A stretch of DNA of 64,000 bases from Clostridium sp. chh4-2 (GTDB lineage: Bacteria; Bacillota; Clostridia; Lachnospirales; Lachnospiraceae). Within the stretch, counting starts at the first letter, position 1. Each line of letters opens with the position of its first letter. The DNA is taken from the NCBI RefSeq assembly GCF_002899675.1, contig NZ_PKUU01000012.1:62001-126000 (forward strand), read 5' to 3'. The position numbers and the translations under genes are program-made. Below are positions 42,794-51,158 of the stretch, in pieces. The notes beneath the pieces are model-generated. The model saw only the letters and a list, made by a program, of their open reading frames with translations. It was not told where the DNA came from and searched no databases.

Positions 42794-44341
42794 TTAACTA
42801 AATAAAGATTTCCCCTTGCCAACAGGAATCACCCGATCGGCCCAATTCTTATAGAAAGCCTCTTCATGGGATACCAGGAGTACTGTGCCGGGAAATTCCG
42901 TCAAGGCTGTCTTTAAAGCTGCTTTTGCCTGGATATCCAGATGATTTGTGGGTTCATCCATGATTAAAAAATTGCAGGGCTTTATGAGAAATAAACACAT
43001 TTTCACCTTTGCCTGTTCTCCGCCGCTGAGTGTGCCCACCTCTTGTGCCGCGTGTTTGCTGGAAATTCCGCATCGGGAAAGCAGGCGGCGGACTTCTTTT
43101 GATGGCAGGGATGGAAAGAAATCGGAGACGATTTCTAGTGGTGTTTTCGTATCGTCTTTCCATATCAGATCCTGCTCATAATATCCGGTGATTACCTGAT
43201 CGGAAAAAGTAAAACTGCCTCCTAAAGGAGTAAGCTGCCCTGTCAGAGTTTTCATCAAGGTCGATTTTCCGATTCCGTTAAAGCCTGTGATCACCACTTT
43301 CTGTCCGCCTTTTATGGCAAAGTCAATACCTGAAAGTACTGGGTAATGGTATCCCACGGACAGATGTCTTACATTCAGATGTTCCGTTTCCGTGATGGGA
43401 GGGCAGGTAAAATGGAAAACGGGTTTGATTTCTTTTTGATCCAGTTCTTCCATTCGCTCCAGGCGGTCTAACTGCTTTTGGCGTCCCCGCGCCATCTTAG
43501 ATTTCCTTCCGGCAATATTTCTTCGAATAAATTCTTCCGTTTTTTTGATTTCCCGCTGTTGGGCGGAGTATTGGCGGATATAGTCTTCACGAAGAAGGGT
43601 TTTCTTTTTCAAAAACTCTGAGTAGGTGCCGTAATATTTCGTGAGTTTTCCGTTATCTATATCGCAGATGCGGTTTACGGCTTTTTCAAGAAAATCATAA
43701 TCGTGAGAAACCACCATAAAGGCATTTTCCAGGTCTTTTAAATAGCCGGAAAGCCAGGAAATATGTTCTTTGTCCAGAAAATTTGTGGGCTCATCCAGCA
43801 GCAGGATGTCGGGTTTTTCCAATAAAAGCTTTGCTAAGATGACCTTGGCTCTCTGGCCCCCGCTCATCTGCATGATGGGACGGTCTAAGCCAATGGGAAG
43901 CAGGCCTAAGCCGGAAGCCACCTGCTCAATTTGGGTATCGATCATATAGAAATCATGGTGTTCCAGCTGTTCCTGATATCTGGCGGCGGCAGCTAAGACG
44001 CTGAAATCCCCGTTTGCGGCTTGATCGTATAGTTCATTCATTTTTGATTCGATCCCATAGAGATTGAAAAACGCAGATTTTAGAAATGATTCCAATGTCA
44101 TTTCTTTTTCTATTTGGGCGTATTGGTCTAAGCAGCCTACGGTGATTTTGGGCTGCCAGGCGATTCTGCCGGAGTCGGGGACGATTTGTCCGGTGCAAAG
44201 CTTGATCAATGTGCTTTTTCCGGCTCCATTTTGGCCTACAATGCCCATGTGTTCTCCTTTGTTGAGGGTAAGATTTGCATCTTTATAGAGGAAGCCATCG
44301 CCAAAGGAATGGGTTAATTCGGTAATATCAAGTAAACTCAT
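42794..44341 (-). CDS. ABC-F family ATPase (ribosome-associated type)
   Basis: This 515-residue soluble protein has two ABC domains and no membrane segment. Walker A motifs are GQNGAGKST (about residue 36) and GFNGIGKST (about 338), signatures MSGGQRAK and LSGGEQAK, and Walker B LLLDEPTNFLD and LIMDEPTNHLD. The linker (about 225-290; RRNIAGRKSKMARGRQKQ) is the P-site tRNA-interaction type of housekeeping and resistance ABC-F proteins. It acts on the ribosome, relieving stalling or antibiotic binding; which one is not certain. AAGAAAGGATG precedes the ATG. Upstream is a 500-nt leader with a small ORF and two terminators. The last residues K-S-L-F-S and the stop are encoded by the edge of composite element copy 4. 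Confidence 0.9.
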   Translation of the reverse strand: MSLLDITELTHSFGDGFLYKDANLTLNKGEHMGIVGQNGAGKSTLIKLCTGQIVPDSGRIAWQPKITVGCLDQYAQIEKEMTLESFLKSAFFNLYGIESKMNELYDQAANGDFSVLAAAARYQEQLEHHDFYMIDTQIEQVASGLGLLPIGLDRPIMQMSGGQRAKVILAKLLLEKPDILLLDEPTNFLDKEHISWLSGYLKDLENAFMVVSHDYDFLEKAVNRICDIDNGKLTKYYGTYSEFLKKKTLLREDYIRQYSAQQREIKKTEEFIRRNIAGRKSKMARGRQKQLDRLERMEELDQKEIKPVFHFTCPPITETEHLNVRHLSVGYHYPVLSGIDFAIKGGQKVVITGFNGIGKSTLMKTLTGQLTPLGGSFTFSDQVITGYYEQDLIWKDDTKTPLEIVSDFFPSLPSKEVRRLLSRCGISSKHAAQEVGTLSGGEQAKVKMCLFLIKPCNFLIMDEPTNHLDIQAKAALKTALTEFPGTVLLVSHEEAFYKNWADRVIPVGKGKSLFS

Positions 44342-44381
44342 AATAATACATCCTTTCTTAGTGTTCTTATATGTGGTGAAG

Positions 44382-44478
44382 ATTTACATCGAGCCTGAAG
44401 GCATTTTGGAAAATGCCTTGAAGATTTACATTAAAACGTGAGAGCTTTTTCCGAAATGCCTTCAGGCTTAATGTAAAT
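44382..44478. repeat. Mini-hairpin pair in the ABC-F leader
   Basis: Outer arms ATTTACATCGAGCCTGAAGG and CCTTCAGGCTTAATGTAAAT pair over about 24 bp with two mismatches. Inside are further copies of the linker unit (GGCATTTTGGAAAATGCC; TTTACATTAAAACGTGAGAG). It lies 40 bases upstream of the ABC-F start codon. Confidence 0.7.
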
Positions 44479-44505
44479 TCAAGATCAGCCGCTCGCAATC
44501 TGACC

Positions 44506-44554
44506 AATAAAAAAAGCAGAATTCAGGATACAACCAATGTATCCGCCTTCTGCT
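44506..44554 (-). terminator. Second terminator in the ABC-F leader
   Basis: On the minus strand AGCAGAA-GGC-GGATAC pairs with GTATCC-TGAA-TTCTGCT and is followed by a run of U residues (TTTTTTTATT). This is a strong intrinsic terminator located about 165 bases upstream of the ABC-F start. Confidence 0.8.
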
Positions 44555-44574
44555 ATCCATCCCTTACCCGGGGC

Positions 44575-44616
44575 ATAAAATAACAAAAGGCCATGGACAA
44601 AACATTGTCCATAGCC
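44575..44616 (-). terminator. First terminator after the 39-codon ORF
   Basis: On the minus strand GGCTATGGAC and GTCCATGGCC pair around AATGTTTT and are followed by TTTTGTTATTTTAT. It lies about 70 bases after the small ORF stop. Confidence 0.75.
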
Positions 44617-44688
44617 TTCCGCACGCAATTTTTCACAGGAAAAACAAGCAATCGAATAATCCCGGCTCTTACGGCCGGACTTAATCCA

Positions 44689-44808
44689 CTACTTCCCTTC
44701 CCGATGAATGTTAAAGCGTATATCGCCATACTCTGCACAATGTTTCATCGGTCTGGTTTGTACAGAGTTCTGCTTCCTTTTCAATTGATCAGTCATATAA
44801 AAATCCAT
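44689..44808 (-). CDS. Small 39-codon ORF upstream of the ABC-F gene (candidate leader peptide)
   Basis: The ORF begins ATG at 44808 with AAGGAG seven bases upstream, reads MDFYMTDQLKRKQNSVQTRP in its first twenty residues and ends with INIHREGK-like basic residues (RFNIHREGK) and TAG at 44689-44691. It is hydrophilic and basic, with no membrane helix or known motif. A strong promoter lies directly upstream and two terminators follow before the ABC-F start. It may be a translated leader that couples ribosome stalling to ABC-F expression, or simply a small independent protein. Translation is supported only by the ribosome site and the framing transcription signals. Confidence 0.6.
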   Translation of the reverse strand: MDFYMTDQLKRKQNSVQTRPMKHCAEYGDIRFNIHREGK

Positions 44809-44836
44809 GATAATTCTCCTTAATCACAATGGAATT

Positions 44837-44865
44837 ACTATAACACACCGAAATTCAATTGTCAA
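44837..44865 (-). promoter_or_regulatory. Promoter of the small ORF/ABC-F leader
   Basis: On the minus strand TTGACA (44860-44865), 17 bp, TATAGT (44837-44842). The promoter is overlapped by the inverted repeat CACCGAA/TTCGGTG (44846-44872), a possible operator. No second clear promoter is visible between here and the ABC-F start, so the ABC-F gene probably depends on it. The 44873-45054 stretch shows no other feature beyond the ribosome site of the next gene. Confidence 0.75.
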
Positions 44866-45054
44866 TTCGGTGAAAAACCATGATTCCGGGTAAAATCCAC
44901 TGGTACAAAGGGGCGAATAAAAAACCGGGTTTCCGAAAAGAAAGACAATAAACTAGACAGATGATTGCCGGGAATATATGATATAAGGGAAACAAGCGGT
45001 GCAATATATAGGAAAATAAATATCTAATTTGACGTATTTGGAGGCGGTCAGTCT

Positions 45055-46152
45055 ATGCTTGAAGTGGCTCTTGCCCAGAAATTTATTGAAAAACTAGCTG
45101 GTTTAATCGATTATAATGTTAACATCATGAATGAAAAAGGAATTATAATTGCTGGTAAGGACAGTTCCCGGATAGGCAGCTTTCATGAAGCGGCTTATAA
45201 GATAATAAAGAATGGCAGAGATCCGGAGCCGGATGGAGAAGAGGGAATTCTTCTTCCGCTGGTGTATAACGGGAAAAGGGTTGGAGTGGTGGGAATTAAC
45301 GGAGACCCGAAAGAGATAAAATCCATAGCTTCTGTCATCAAAATGGGATTGGAAGCAACGATCAGTTACGAGATGCAGAAGGAAAAAGTATTTAAACACA
45401 GGACGAATAAGGAAGCATTCATCAACCAATTGCTGTTTGAGGAAAAGCTGGATCTCGACCGGTTATTTTTTCTGGCAAATCAGCTGCAGTATAAGACTAC
45501 GCTGGTTCGTATACCTATCCTGATTCACGTTATGGATAATTATGATTTGGAAGAGATTTTTAAACTGATCCGCAGACATCCGCTGCATACCAGGCAGGAT
45601 ATCTCTTACCGGACGGATGATTATCATGTAATTATATTTAAAAATGTGACTGACAACCGTAATATACTGGCGGATTACAAATATATTATCGGAGAATATT
45701 TAAATCCGATTTTCATGCTGCTGAAAGAAAATAATATTAATTACAGAAGCTATGTGGGCTCATTTCAGAATAACCTGTTGAATTACCGGACCGCGTATAT
45801 GCACTGTAAATGGATGGAAGCAAATCTTGTGGGAGACAGCGGATTTTTCTTTTATGACCATGTTGGAAAATACTTTAAAAGCATGATTCCCATCAGCGAA
45901 CTGCAGTCTGTATTTAACGTATTTGATGAGATCCTGGATGACAGTGTGATCGATAACTATAAAGAAATTATTGGTGAATTGGAAGAGTGCAACTACAGTA
46001 TGGTTCAGGCCAGTAAAAAATTGTTTATTCATAAAAATACAGTGGCATATCGCGTGGATAAGATCAGGGAAATATTTAATGTGAATCCATTTGCCAGTAA
46101 GATTGATAAAGAATATCTGAGCTATTTATATGAATATTTGAATAATAAGTAA
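45055..46152 (+). CDS. CdaR/PucR-type transcriptional regulator
   Basis: This 365-residue regulator has an N-terminal sugar-diacid-recognition-like domain (residues 1-130; AQKFIEKLAGLIDYNVNIMN ... GIIIAGKDSSRIGSFHEAAY), a middle segment and a C-terminal PucR helix-turn-helix (YSMVQASKKLFIHKNTVAYR, about 320-340). CdaR-family members activate genes for uptake and use of sugar acids or other carbon sources. GGAGGCGGTCAGTCT precedes the ATG. It stands directly upstream of the GH32/ABC/dehydrogenase operon, separated by a terminator, and probably regulates it; the dehydrogenase product could be related to an acid inducer. Confidence 0.85.
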   Translation: MLEVALAQKFIEKLAGLIDYNVNIMNEKGIIIAGKDSSRIGSFHEAAYKIIKNGRDPEPDGEEGILLPLVYNGKRVGVVGINGDPKEIKSIASVIKMGLEATISYEMQKEKVFKHRTNKEAFINQLLFEEKLDLDRLFFLANQLQYKTTLVRIPILIHVMDNYDLEEIFKLIRRHPLHTRQDISYRTDDYHVIIFKNVTDNRNILADYKYIIGEYLNPIFMLLKENNINYRSYVGSFQNNLLNYRTAYMHCKWMEANLVGDSGFFFYDHVGKYFKSMIPISELQSVFNVFDEILDDSVIDNYKEIIGELEECNYSMVQASKKLFIHKNTVAYRVDKIREIFNVNPFASKIDKEYLSYLYEYLNNK

Positions 46153-46196
46153 CAATGGGTAAGATAATCCATCGGCATATTGGCGGATTTTGATGA

Positions 46197-46249
46197 GAAC
46201 GTGTGTTTTGTGTCTATGACACAAAAATGCATGTTCTTTTTGTTTTTTT
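46197..46249 (+). terminator. Terminator after the CdaR-type gene
   Basis: GAACGTGTGTTTTGTGTC pairs with GACACAAAAATGCATGTTC around TAT, followed by TTTTTGTTTTTTTG. This is a strong intrinsic terminator separating the regulator from the sugar operon. Confidence 0.85.
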
Positions 46250-46337
46250 GAAAATGGAAAACTACCTGAATTGATAATATAATTTTAATTGTAAATATAA
46301 ATGGATAAACATTGAATATTGTTCAGAAAGGAGCGGG

Positions 46338-48029
46338 ATGTATCTATTAAAAACTGATAAATATTCGGAATTGATTTGGATTATAAGCCAAAATACCGGT
46401 GACGGCCTGGTGGAAATATACAAGGATTACGATTTAATTTTCTTAAAGCGCTATACAAGCGATCAGCCATGGTATGACAGAATTCGATTGGAAAAAAACG
46501 GTACCTATAAGATTTTCTGTAATTCAATTGATATTCACTTTGCTTATCTTTGTAAAAACCAGGATGTTTTGGAACATGGAGTCTGTTTTTTAGAATTTCA
46601 GAATGAAGAAATCTATAAGTATGATGAAACGAATATGGATCAGGCCTATGGCCAGACTTATAGGAATGCGTTCCATTTCAGTACCTATAAAAACTGGATG
46701 AACGATCCCAACGGCTTGTGTTTCCATGAAGGGCGGTATCATCTGTTCTATCAGATGAATCCGGCAGGAATGGCGTGGGGAAATATGTATTGGGGACATG
46801 CCTGCAGCAGAGATTTGATTCATTGGACCCATCTCCCTATCGCATTATTTCCTCAAAGAGAATTGTACGGTTTGAAAAACTACAAAGGCGGAGCCTACAG
46901 CGGGTCCGCATGGCCGGAAAAACATAAGATATTTCTTTATTTTACCAGACATTTTTCACCATGGAATAAGGGACCCCAGACCAAAGAAGTACAGATGCAG
47001 GCTGTTTGTGAAGATGGAGTTACCGTGGATCAGGAACAGGTGATTATTGCTGATAAGCCGGGGGGAAACAGGGATTTTAATTTCAGGGATCCAAAGATCG
47101 TACGGATTGGGCAGGAAAAATGTATATTGATCGGAACTACGGTCAATGGAACGTGCACGGTGGAAAAATATGTGCAGCGGCAGGGAAAATGGACGGACTG
47201 GGGCCCTTTTTTCCAGGATGATACGAAATGTGAAACAATGGAATGCGTTAATCTGATACGGGGAGAAAATCAGCGGTATGCGTTGCTGTGTTCTCTGCAG
47301 AATGCGGTTGATCCGATGGGAAGAAAGCGGTTAATGAAATACTATGTGGGAGAAATTGTGAAGGGAAAATTCGTTCCACAGGAGGAAGGTATCTATGATT
47401 TCGGAACAGAATGCTATGCAGTGCAGACTTTTGAAGCAGGAATACGGAATCTGGCTTTTGGCTGGGTGGTAAGCGCTTATGGGGAATTCAAAGAGGAAGG
47501 CAGCGGATCGAACGGCTGCATGACAATTCCAAGAGAATTGATTGTCCGGGAGGGGCGGCTGATTACCAGGCCGGCAGAGGAAATAAGGCAGCTTTTACAT
47601 CATAAAACAATGGTGATAAAAGGCGGAAGGGTGAATGAGCAGCCGCCCGAACGTTCAAATGGGTATCATTTAAACCTGAAAATCAGGAACAGAACCTCAT
47701 TTCAAATTATACTGGCGCAGAATGAGGAAAGGTGGATTGGAGTGAGGTACGAAGGGGATCAGCTTGGCTTACTGTACGGGAAGAAAGGGATACAGACGGA
47801 GCCTGAGTTAAACGTAACCGTGGAAACAGTGATACAGCTGGAGATTTTTGTGGATAAAAGTGTTGTTGAACTATATGTGAACGACGGCGAAAAAGTGGGG
47901 ACAAAAACTTATTTCTTTAAGCCGCAGAATAAAAAAATTGAATACTGGTTTGAGAAGAGGGAGGAGGTAGAAGAACTGGCGGTTTCTCAGATAAACAGTA
48001 TTTGGAAAAATGGAGGGATGAAAGAATGA
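46338..48029 (+). CDS. Glycoside hydrolase family 32 (fructan/sucrose hydrolase)
   Basis: This 563-residue enzyme has no signal peptide and is probably cytoplasmic. It hydrolyses beta-fructofuranosides (sucrose, fructo-oligosaccharides). The GH32 triad is complete: nucleophile D123 in WMNDPNG, transition-state Asp D251 in FRDPKIV and acid/base E302 in MECVNL. The C-terminal beta-sandwich ends around FVDKSVVELYVNDGE. The first 100 residues form an extra beta-rich domain absent from simple invertases. AGAAAGGAGCGGG precedes the ATG. The stop overlaps the binding-protein start (ATGA). The operon encodes import of the substrate, so short fructans are the likely food. Confidence 0.92.
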   Translation: MYLLKTDKYSELIWIISQNTGDGLVEIYKDYDLIFLKRYTSDQPWYDRIRLEKNGTYKIFCNSIDIHFAYLCKNQDVLEHGVCFLEFQNEEIYKYDETNMDQAYGQTYRNAFHFSTYKNWMNDPNGLCFHEGRYHLFYQMNPAGMAWGNMYWGHACSRDLIHWTHLPIALFPQRELYGLKNYKGGAYSGSAWPEKHKIFLYFTRHFSPWNKGPQTKEVQMQAVCEDGVTVDQEQVIIADKPGGNRDFNFRDPKIVRIGQEKCILIGTTVNGTCTVEKYVQRQGKWTDWGPFFQDDTKCETMECVNLIRGENQRYALLCSLQNAVDPMGRKRLMKYYVGEIVKGKFVPQEEGIYDFGTECYAVQTFEAGIRNLAFGWVVSAYGEFKEEGSGSNGCMTIPRELIVREGRLITRPAEEIRQLLHHKTMVIKGGRVNEQPPERSNGYHLNLKIRNRTSFQIILAQNEERWIGVRYEGDQLGLLYGKKGIQTEPELNVTVETVIQLEIFVDKSVVELYVNDGEKVGTKTYFFKPQNKKIEYWFEKREEVEELAVSQINSIWKNGGMKE

Positions 48030-49336
48030 AAAAATTATTGTATGTTATGGCAGCGATATTATCAGCCGGTCTTATGGCGGCATGTTCCAATCCAAGTCCT
48101 GCAGGGGCAGGTTCAGAAGCGCAGAGTACGAAGGTAGAAACCGGAGGCGAAGTGAAGAAGATAACCATATGGAGACCGCAAAATACTCAGGAAATTGAAG
48201 AATGGTGGACCACAATGCTGGATTCCTTTAATAAAGAGTATGAAGGAAAATATCAGGCTGTCCAGGAAACATTTCCTAAAAGCGGTTCCGACAGTTACTC
48301 AGAGAAGATCAATACGGCGGTCATTGCCAACAATCTGCCGGATTTAATGCTGGTGGACGGGCCAAATGTGTCCAGCTATGCTCAAAATGAAATTTTAGTT
48401 CCTCTGGATGAATTTGTAACAGAGGAAGATAAAAAGGATATGCTGGAATCTTGCCTGAAACAGGGAACCGTAGACGGAAAACTCTATGCAGTCGCTTTAT
48501 GGGAATCATCGGTAGGTATTTACTATAACAAGGATATGCTGGAGGCGGAAGGGATTGAAGTGCCTCAGACGCAGGATAAAGCATGGACTTGGGATGAGTT
48601 GTATCAAACGGCAAAACAACTGAAAAAAGAGAACCGGTTCGGAATCACCCTGAATACAAATCAAAGCCAAATTACCTACTATTATTCTCCGCTTTTGGAA
48701 CAGCTTGGTTCCTGTCTCACCAATCCGGAGGGAACGAAGACAGACGGATATATAAACAGCAAAGAGTCCGTTGAAGTTGCATCCTTTATCAAGAGATTTT
48801 ACGAAGACGGGATCGCTAATATCGAACCCACCAGCACAGAGTTTGCAGACGGAGGTTCCGCACTGTGGCTTGCCACTTCCTATCAGATTTCCATGCTTCA
48901 AAACCAATATCCCGACTTGAATTGGGGAGTGACCTATTACCCGGTTTCCAATGACAGAAAAGAAGCGACGCCTACCGGAAGCTGGACTGTGGGAATGACA
49001 AAAAGCGCCGGTGACAAGGAAGCGGCGTATGCCCTGTTAAATTATATGACTGATAAAGAGGCAAACCTTTCAGGAAGTCCGGCTTCGGGTTATCTTCCGG
49101 CAAGACACTCTTCGACTGAGGCACTTACGCAGTATCGGGAAGAGCCCTACCGCATATTCATGGAACAGTTGGAAAACAACGGTGCGCCGAGGCCCAGAAC
49201 TGCGGTTTGGACTACTTTGAATTCCGCATATAACAGCGCTGTTTCGGATATTATCCTGGGTTCGGAACCTCAGAAAAAATTGGATGAGGCGGCTAAGGCA
49301 GTGGATGAAGAATACGAGATGAATTTTGCGGAATAA
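48026..49336 (+). CDS. Sugar ABC transporter substrate-binding lipoprotein (family 1)
   Basis: This 436-residue lipoprotein has lipobox LMAAC (C20) and the family 1 binding-protein fold (VKKITIWRPQNTQEIEEWW; LPDLMLVDGPNVSSYAQNE; GTVDGKLYAVALWESSVGIY; GSWTVGMTKSAGDKEAAYAL). I chose the ATG at 48026 because GGAGGG lies eight bases upstream and it overlaps the GH32 stop; the longer frame from 48002 runs inside the GH32 gene. It captures oligosaccharide for the two permeases that follow. No ATPase gene is present, so a shared MsmK-type ATPase is presumably used. Confidence 0.92.
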   Translation: MKKLLYVMAAILSAGLMAACSNPSPAGAGSEAQSTKVETGGEVKKITIWRPQNTQEIEEWWTTMLDSFNKEYEGKYQAVQETFPKSGSDSYSEKINTAVIANNLPDLMLVDGPNVSSYAQNEILVPLDEFVTEEDKKDMLESCLKQGTVDGKLYAVALWESSVGIYYNKDMLEAEGIEVPQTQDKAWTWDELYQTAKQLKKENRFGITLNTNQSQITYYYSPLLEQLGSCLTNPEGTKTDGYINSKESVEVASFIKRFYEDGIANIEPTSTEFADGGSALWLATSYQISMLQNQYPDLNWGVTYYPVSNDRKEATPTGSWTVGMTKSAGDKEAAYALLNYMTDKEANLSGSPASGYLPARHSSTEALTQYREEPYRIFMEQLENNGAPRPRTAVWTTLNSAYNSAVSDIILGSEPQKKLDEAAKAVDEEYEMNFAE

Positions 49337-49361
49337 AAGGGCAGAATTTAGGAGGAATCAA

Positions 49362-50261
49362 ATGAAGGGAAAGAAATTGATGCACAGCAGAAAATTTGTT
49401 AACAGGGTCACGCCATATCTGTTTGTCGGTCCGGCGGTTATCATTATCGTTACATTTTTAGTGATTCCCGCTTTGATGGCTTTAGGGTATAGTTTCACAT
49501 ATTTTAATATGCTGAAGCCCCAGAAGATTAAGTTTATCGGATTTGAGAATTATGCCAGCCTGTTTGCAGCCGATTTGTTTGCCACGGCGATGATAAATAC
49601 AATTAAATATGCGGTTGTATTAGTGCCGGTGGTGTGCGTGGTTTCTTTCCTGCTGGCATTGCTGGTAAATCAAAAACTGAAGGGGAGTACGATCTTCCGA
49701 ACCGCATTTTTCAGTCCGGTTCTGTTGTCCATGACTGTAGTGTCGATTTTATGGACGGTAATCTTAAATCCTACTCCCGGCTATGGTCTGGTCAATACGA
49801 TTCTGGAAAAAATGGGTCTGCCTGTCTGCATGTTTTTGAGGAGCAGAGAAACGGCGCTGAATTCGATTCTCGGCATGTCTGTGTGGCAGTTGGCCGGATA
49901 TTATATGATGATATTTTTGGCCGGACTTCAGGGAGTTCCAAATGATTTATATGAAGCGGCGTCTATTGACGGAGCGAATACCATTGATAAGATCATTCAT
50001 ATAACCATACCTTCTATCCGCAATGTCAGCGTATTTGTTATACTGATGACCACAATATCCGCCATGAAGATGTTTACACAGTCCTATGTTATGACCAATG
50101 GAGGTCCCGATAATTCTACAACGACCATGGTATTTTACATTTACCAGCAGGGCATTAAATACCATAATATTGGTTTCGCCAGCGCTGCGTCGGTTGTATT
50201 TTTTATCATTGTCGTTGCAATTTCATTTATTGTAAAAAGGTTTGTAGATAATGAAAATTAA
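49362..50261 (+). CDS. Sugar ABC transporter permease (MalF type)
   Basis: This protein of about 299 residues has six membrane helices and the EAA loop LYEAASIDGANTIDKIIHIT near residue 200. I chose the ATG at 49362 because GGAGGAATCAA precedes it; the earlier start at 49326 lies inside the binding-protein gene. It starts 25 bases after the binding-protein stop. It forms the channel with the MalG-type protein. Confidence 0.92.
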   Translation: MKGKKLMHSRKFVNRVTPYLFVGPAVIIIVTFLVIPALMALGYSFTYFNMLKPQKIKFIGFENYASLFAADLFATAMINTIKYAVVLVPVVCVVSFLLALLVNQKLKGSTIFRTAFFSPVLLSMTVVSILWTVILNPTPGYGLVNTILEKMGLPVCMFLRSRETALNSILGMSVWQLAGYYMMIFLAGLQGVPNDLYEAASIDGANTIDKIIHITIPSIRNVSVFVILMTTISAMKMFTQSYVMTNGGPDNSTTTMVFYIYQQGIKYHNIGFASAASVVFFIIVVAISFIVKRFVDNEN

Positions 50262-50302
50262 ATGTGGGATAAAAGGATCGTTGAAAAGCAGCAGGAGGAG
50301 AT

Positions 50303-51145
50303 ATGAGCAGGAAACATTCAAGGCTTTTTATAAAAATTATATTGTATTTCGTCAGCATTGGACTGTCAATTTTGTTTCTGCTTCCGCTTATTTGGATGAT
50401 TGTGACCGCCTTTAAGCCGGAAAACAGAATATTTCAGGATTTGACCAGCATTAGGGCATTTTTACCTATGGATTTTACCCTGGAAAATTTTAAGAATGCC
50501 CTTAATAATGTACATATGTTTAAATATATCATAAACAGTACGATCTATATTTCAATTATTATGCTGGTAAGCCTTCCAATTAATTCAATGTGCGGTTATG
50601 CGCTGGCAAAATTTGAATTTAAGGGTAAGAAATTAATTCTCACATTGATTTTATCCCTGATGGTATTTCCGTTTGAGAGCATTGTGATTCCGCTTTTCGT
50701 ACTGGTTAATAAGATGAAAATGCTGAACAGTCTTGCAGGGCTGATCATTCCGTTTTCTGCCAGATGCTTCAGCATCTACATGTTCAGACAGTTTTTCCTG
50801 AGCGTGCCGGATGAGATTATAGAGGCCGCAGAGATTGACGGGGCATCCAAATTCAAGACTTTTTACAGCGTTGTGGTGCCCATATCAGGGCCTGTGTTTG
50901 CGACGGTTTTCATTCTGGATGTGGTGCTCAGATGGTCTGATTTTATGTGGCCGCTGATTATTACGATCAACGAAGATATCAGGACCGTACAGGTTGGCGT
51001 CCAGTCGTTATTTAATGATACGGTCATCTATTACGGCACGGTGATGGCCGCGCTGACGTTGGCAGTGTTGCCTATGCTGGTGTTATTTATCTTTTTCCAA
51101 AAATATTATGTGCAGGGAATAGCCACTTCGGGAATGAAGGGGTAA
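50303..51145 (+). CDS. Sugar ABC transporter permease (MalG type)
   Basis: This 280-residue protein has six membrane helices and the EAA loop IIEAAEIDGASKFKTFYSVV near residue 175. The typical N-terminal LIWMIVTAFKPENRIFQD and final GIATSGMKG agree with CUT1 importers. GCAGGAGGAGAT precedes the ATG. The next gene follows after 13 bases in the same operon. Confidence 0.92.
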   Translation: MSRKHSRLFIKIILYFVSIGLSILFLLPLIWMIVTAFKPENRIFQDLTSIRAFLPMDFTLENFKNALNNVHMFKYIINSTIYISIIMLVSLPINSMCGYALAKFEFKGKKLILTLILSLMVFPFESIVIPLFVLVNKMKMLNSLAGLIIPFSARCFSIYMFRQFFLSVPDEIIEAAEIDGASKFKTFYSVVVPISGPVFATVFILDVVLRWSDFMWPLIITINEDIRTVQVGVQSLFNDTVIYYGTVMAALTLAVLPMLVLFIFFQKYYVQGIATSGMKG

Positions 51146-51158
51146 TGGGAGGTATTCA

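Larger units (their letters stand above)
41871..42811. repeat. Composite palindromic element, copy 4 (PalC + mini-hairpins + PalB, inverted)
   Basis: Boundary TTAAC at 41871, PalC 41894-42244, GTTAA at 42262, hairpin linker 42267-42489, PalB 42490-42784 and boundary TTAGTTAACTAAATAAAGATTT-type sequence to 42811 (listed here in two parts: TTAGTTAACTAA, then ATAAAGATTT). It completely fills the gap between two convergent genes. The ABC-F stop codon and last four or five codons are part of the boundary sequence. Confidence 0.85.
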
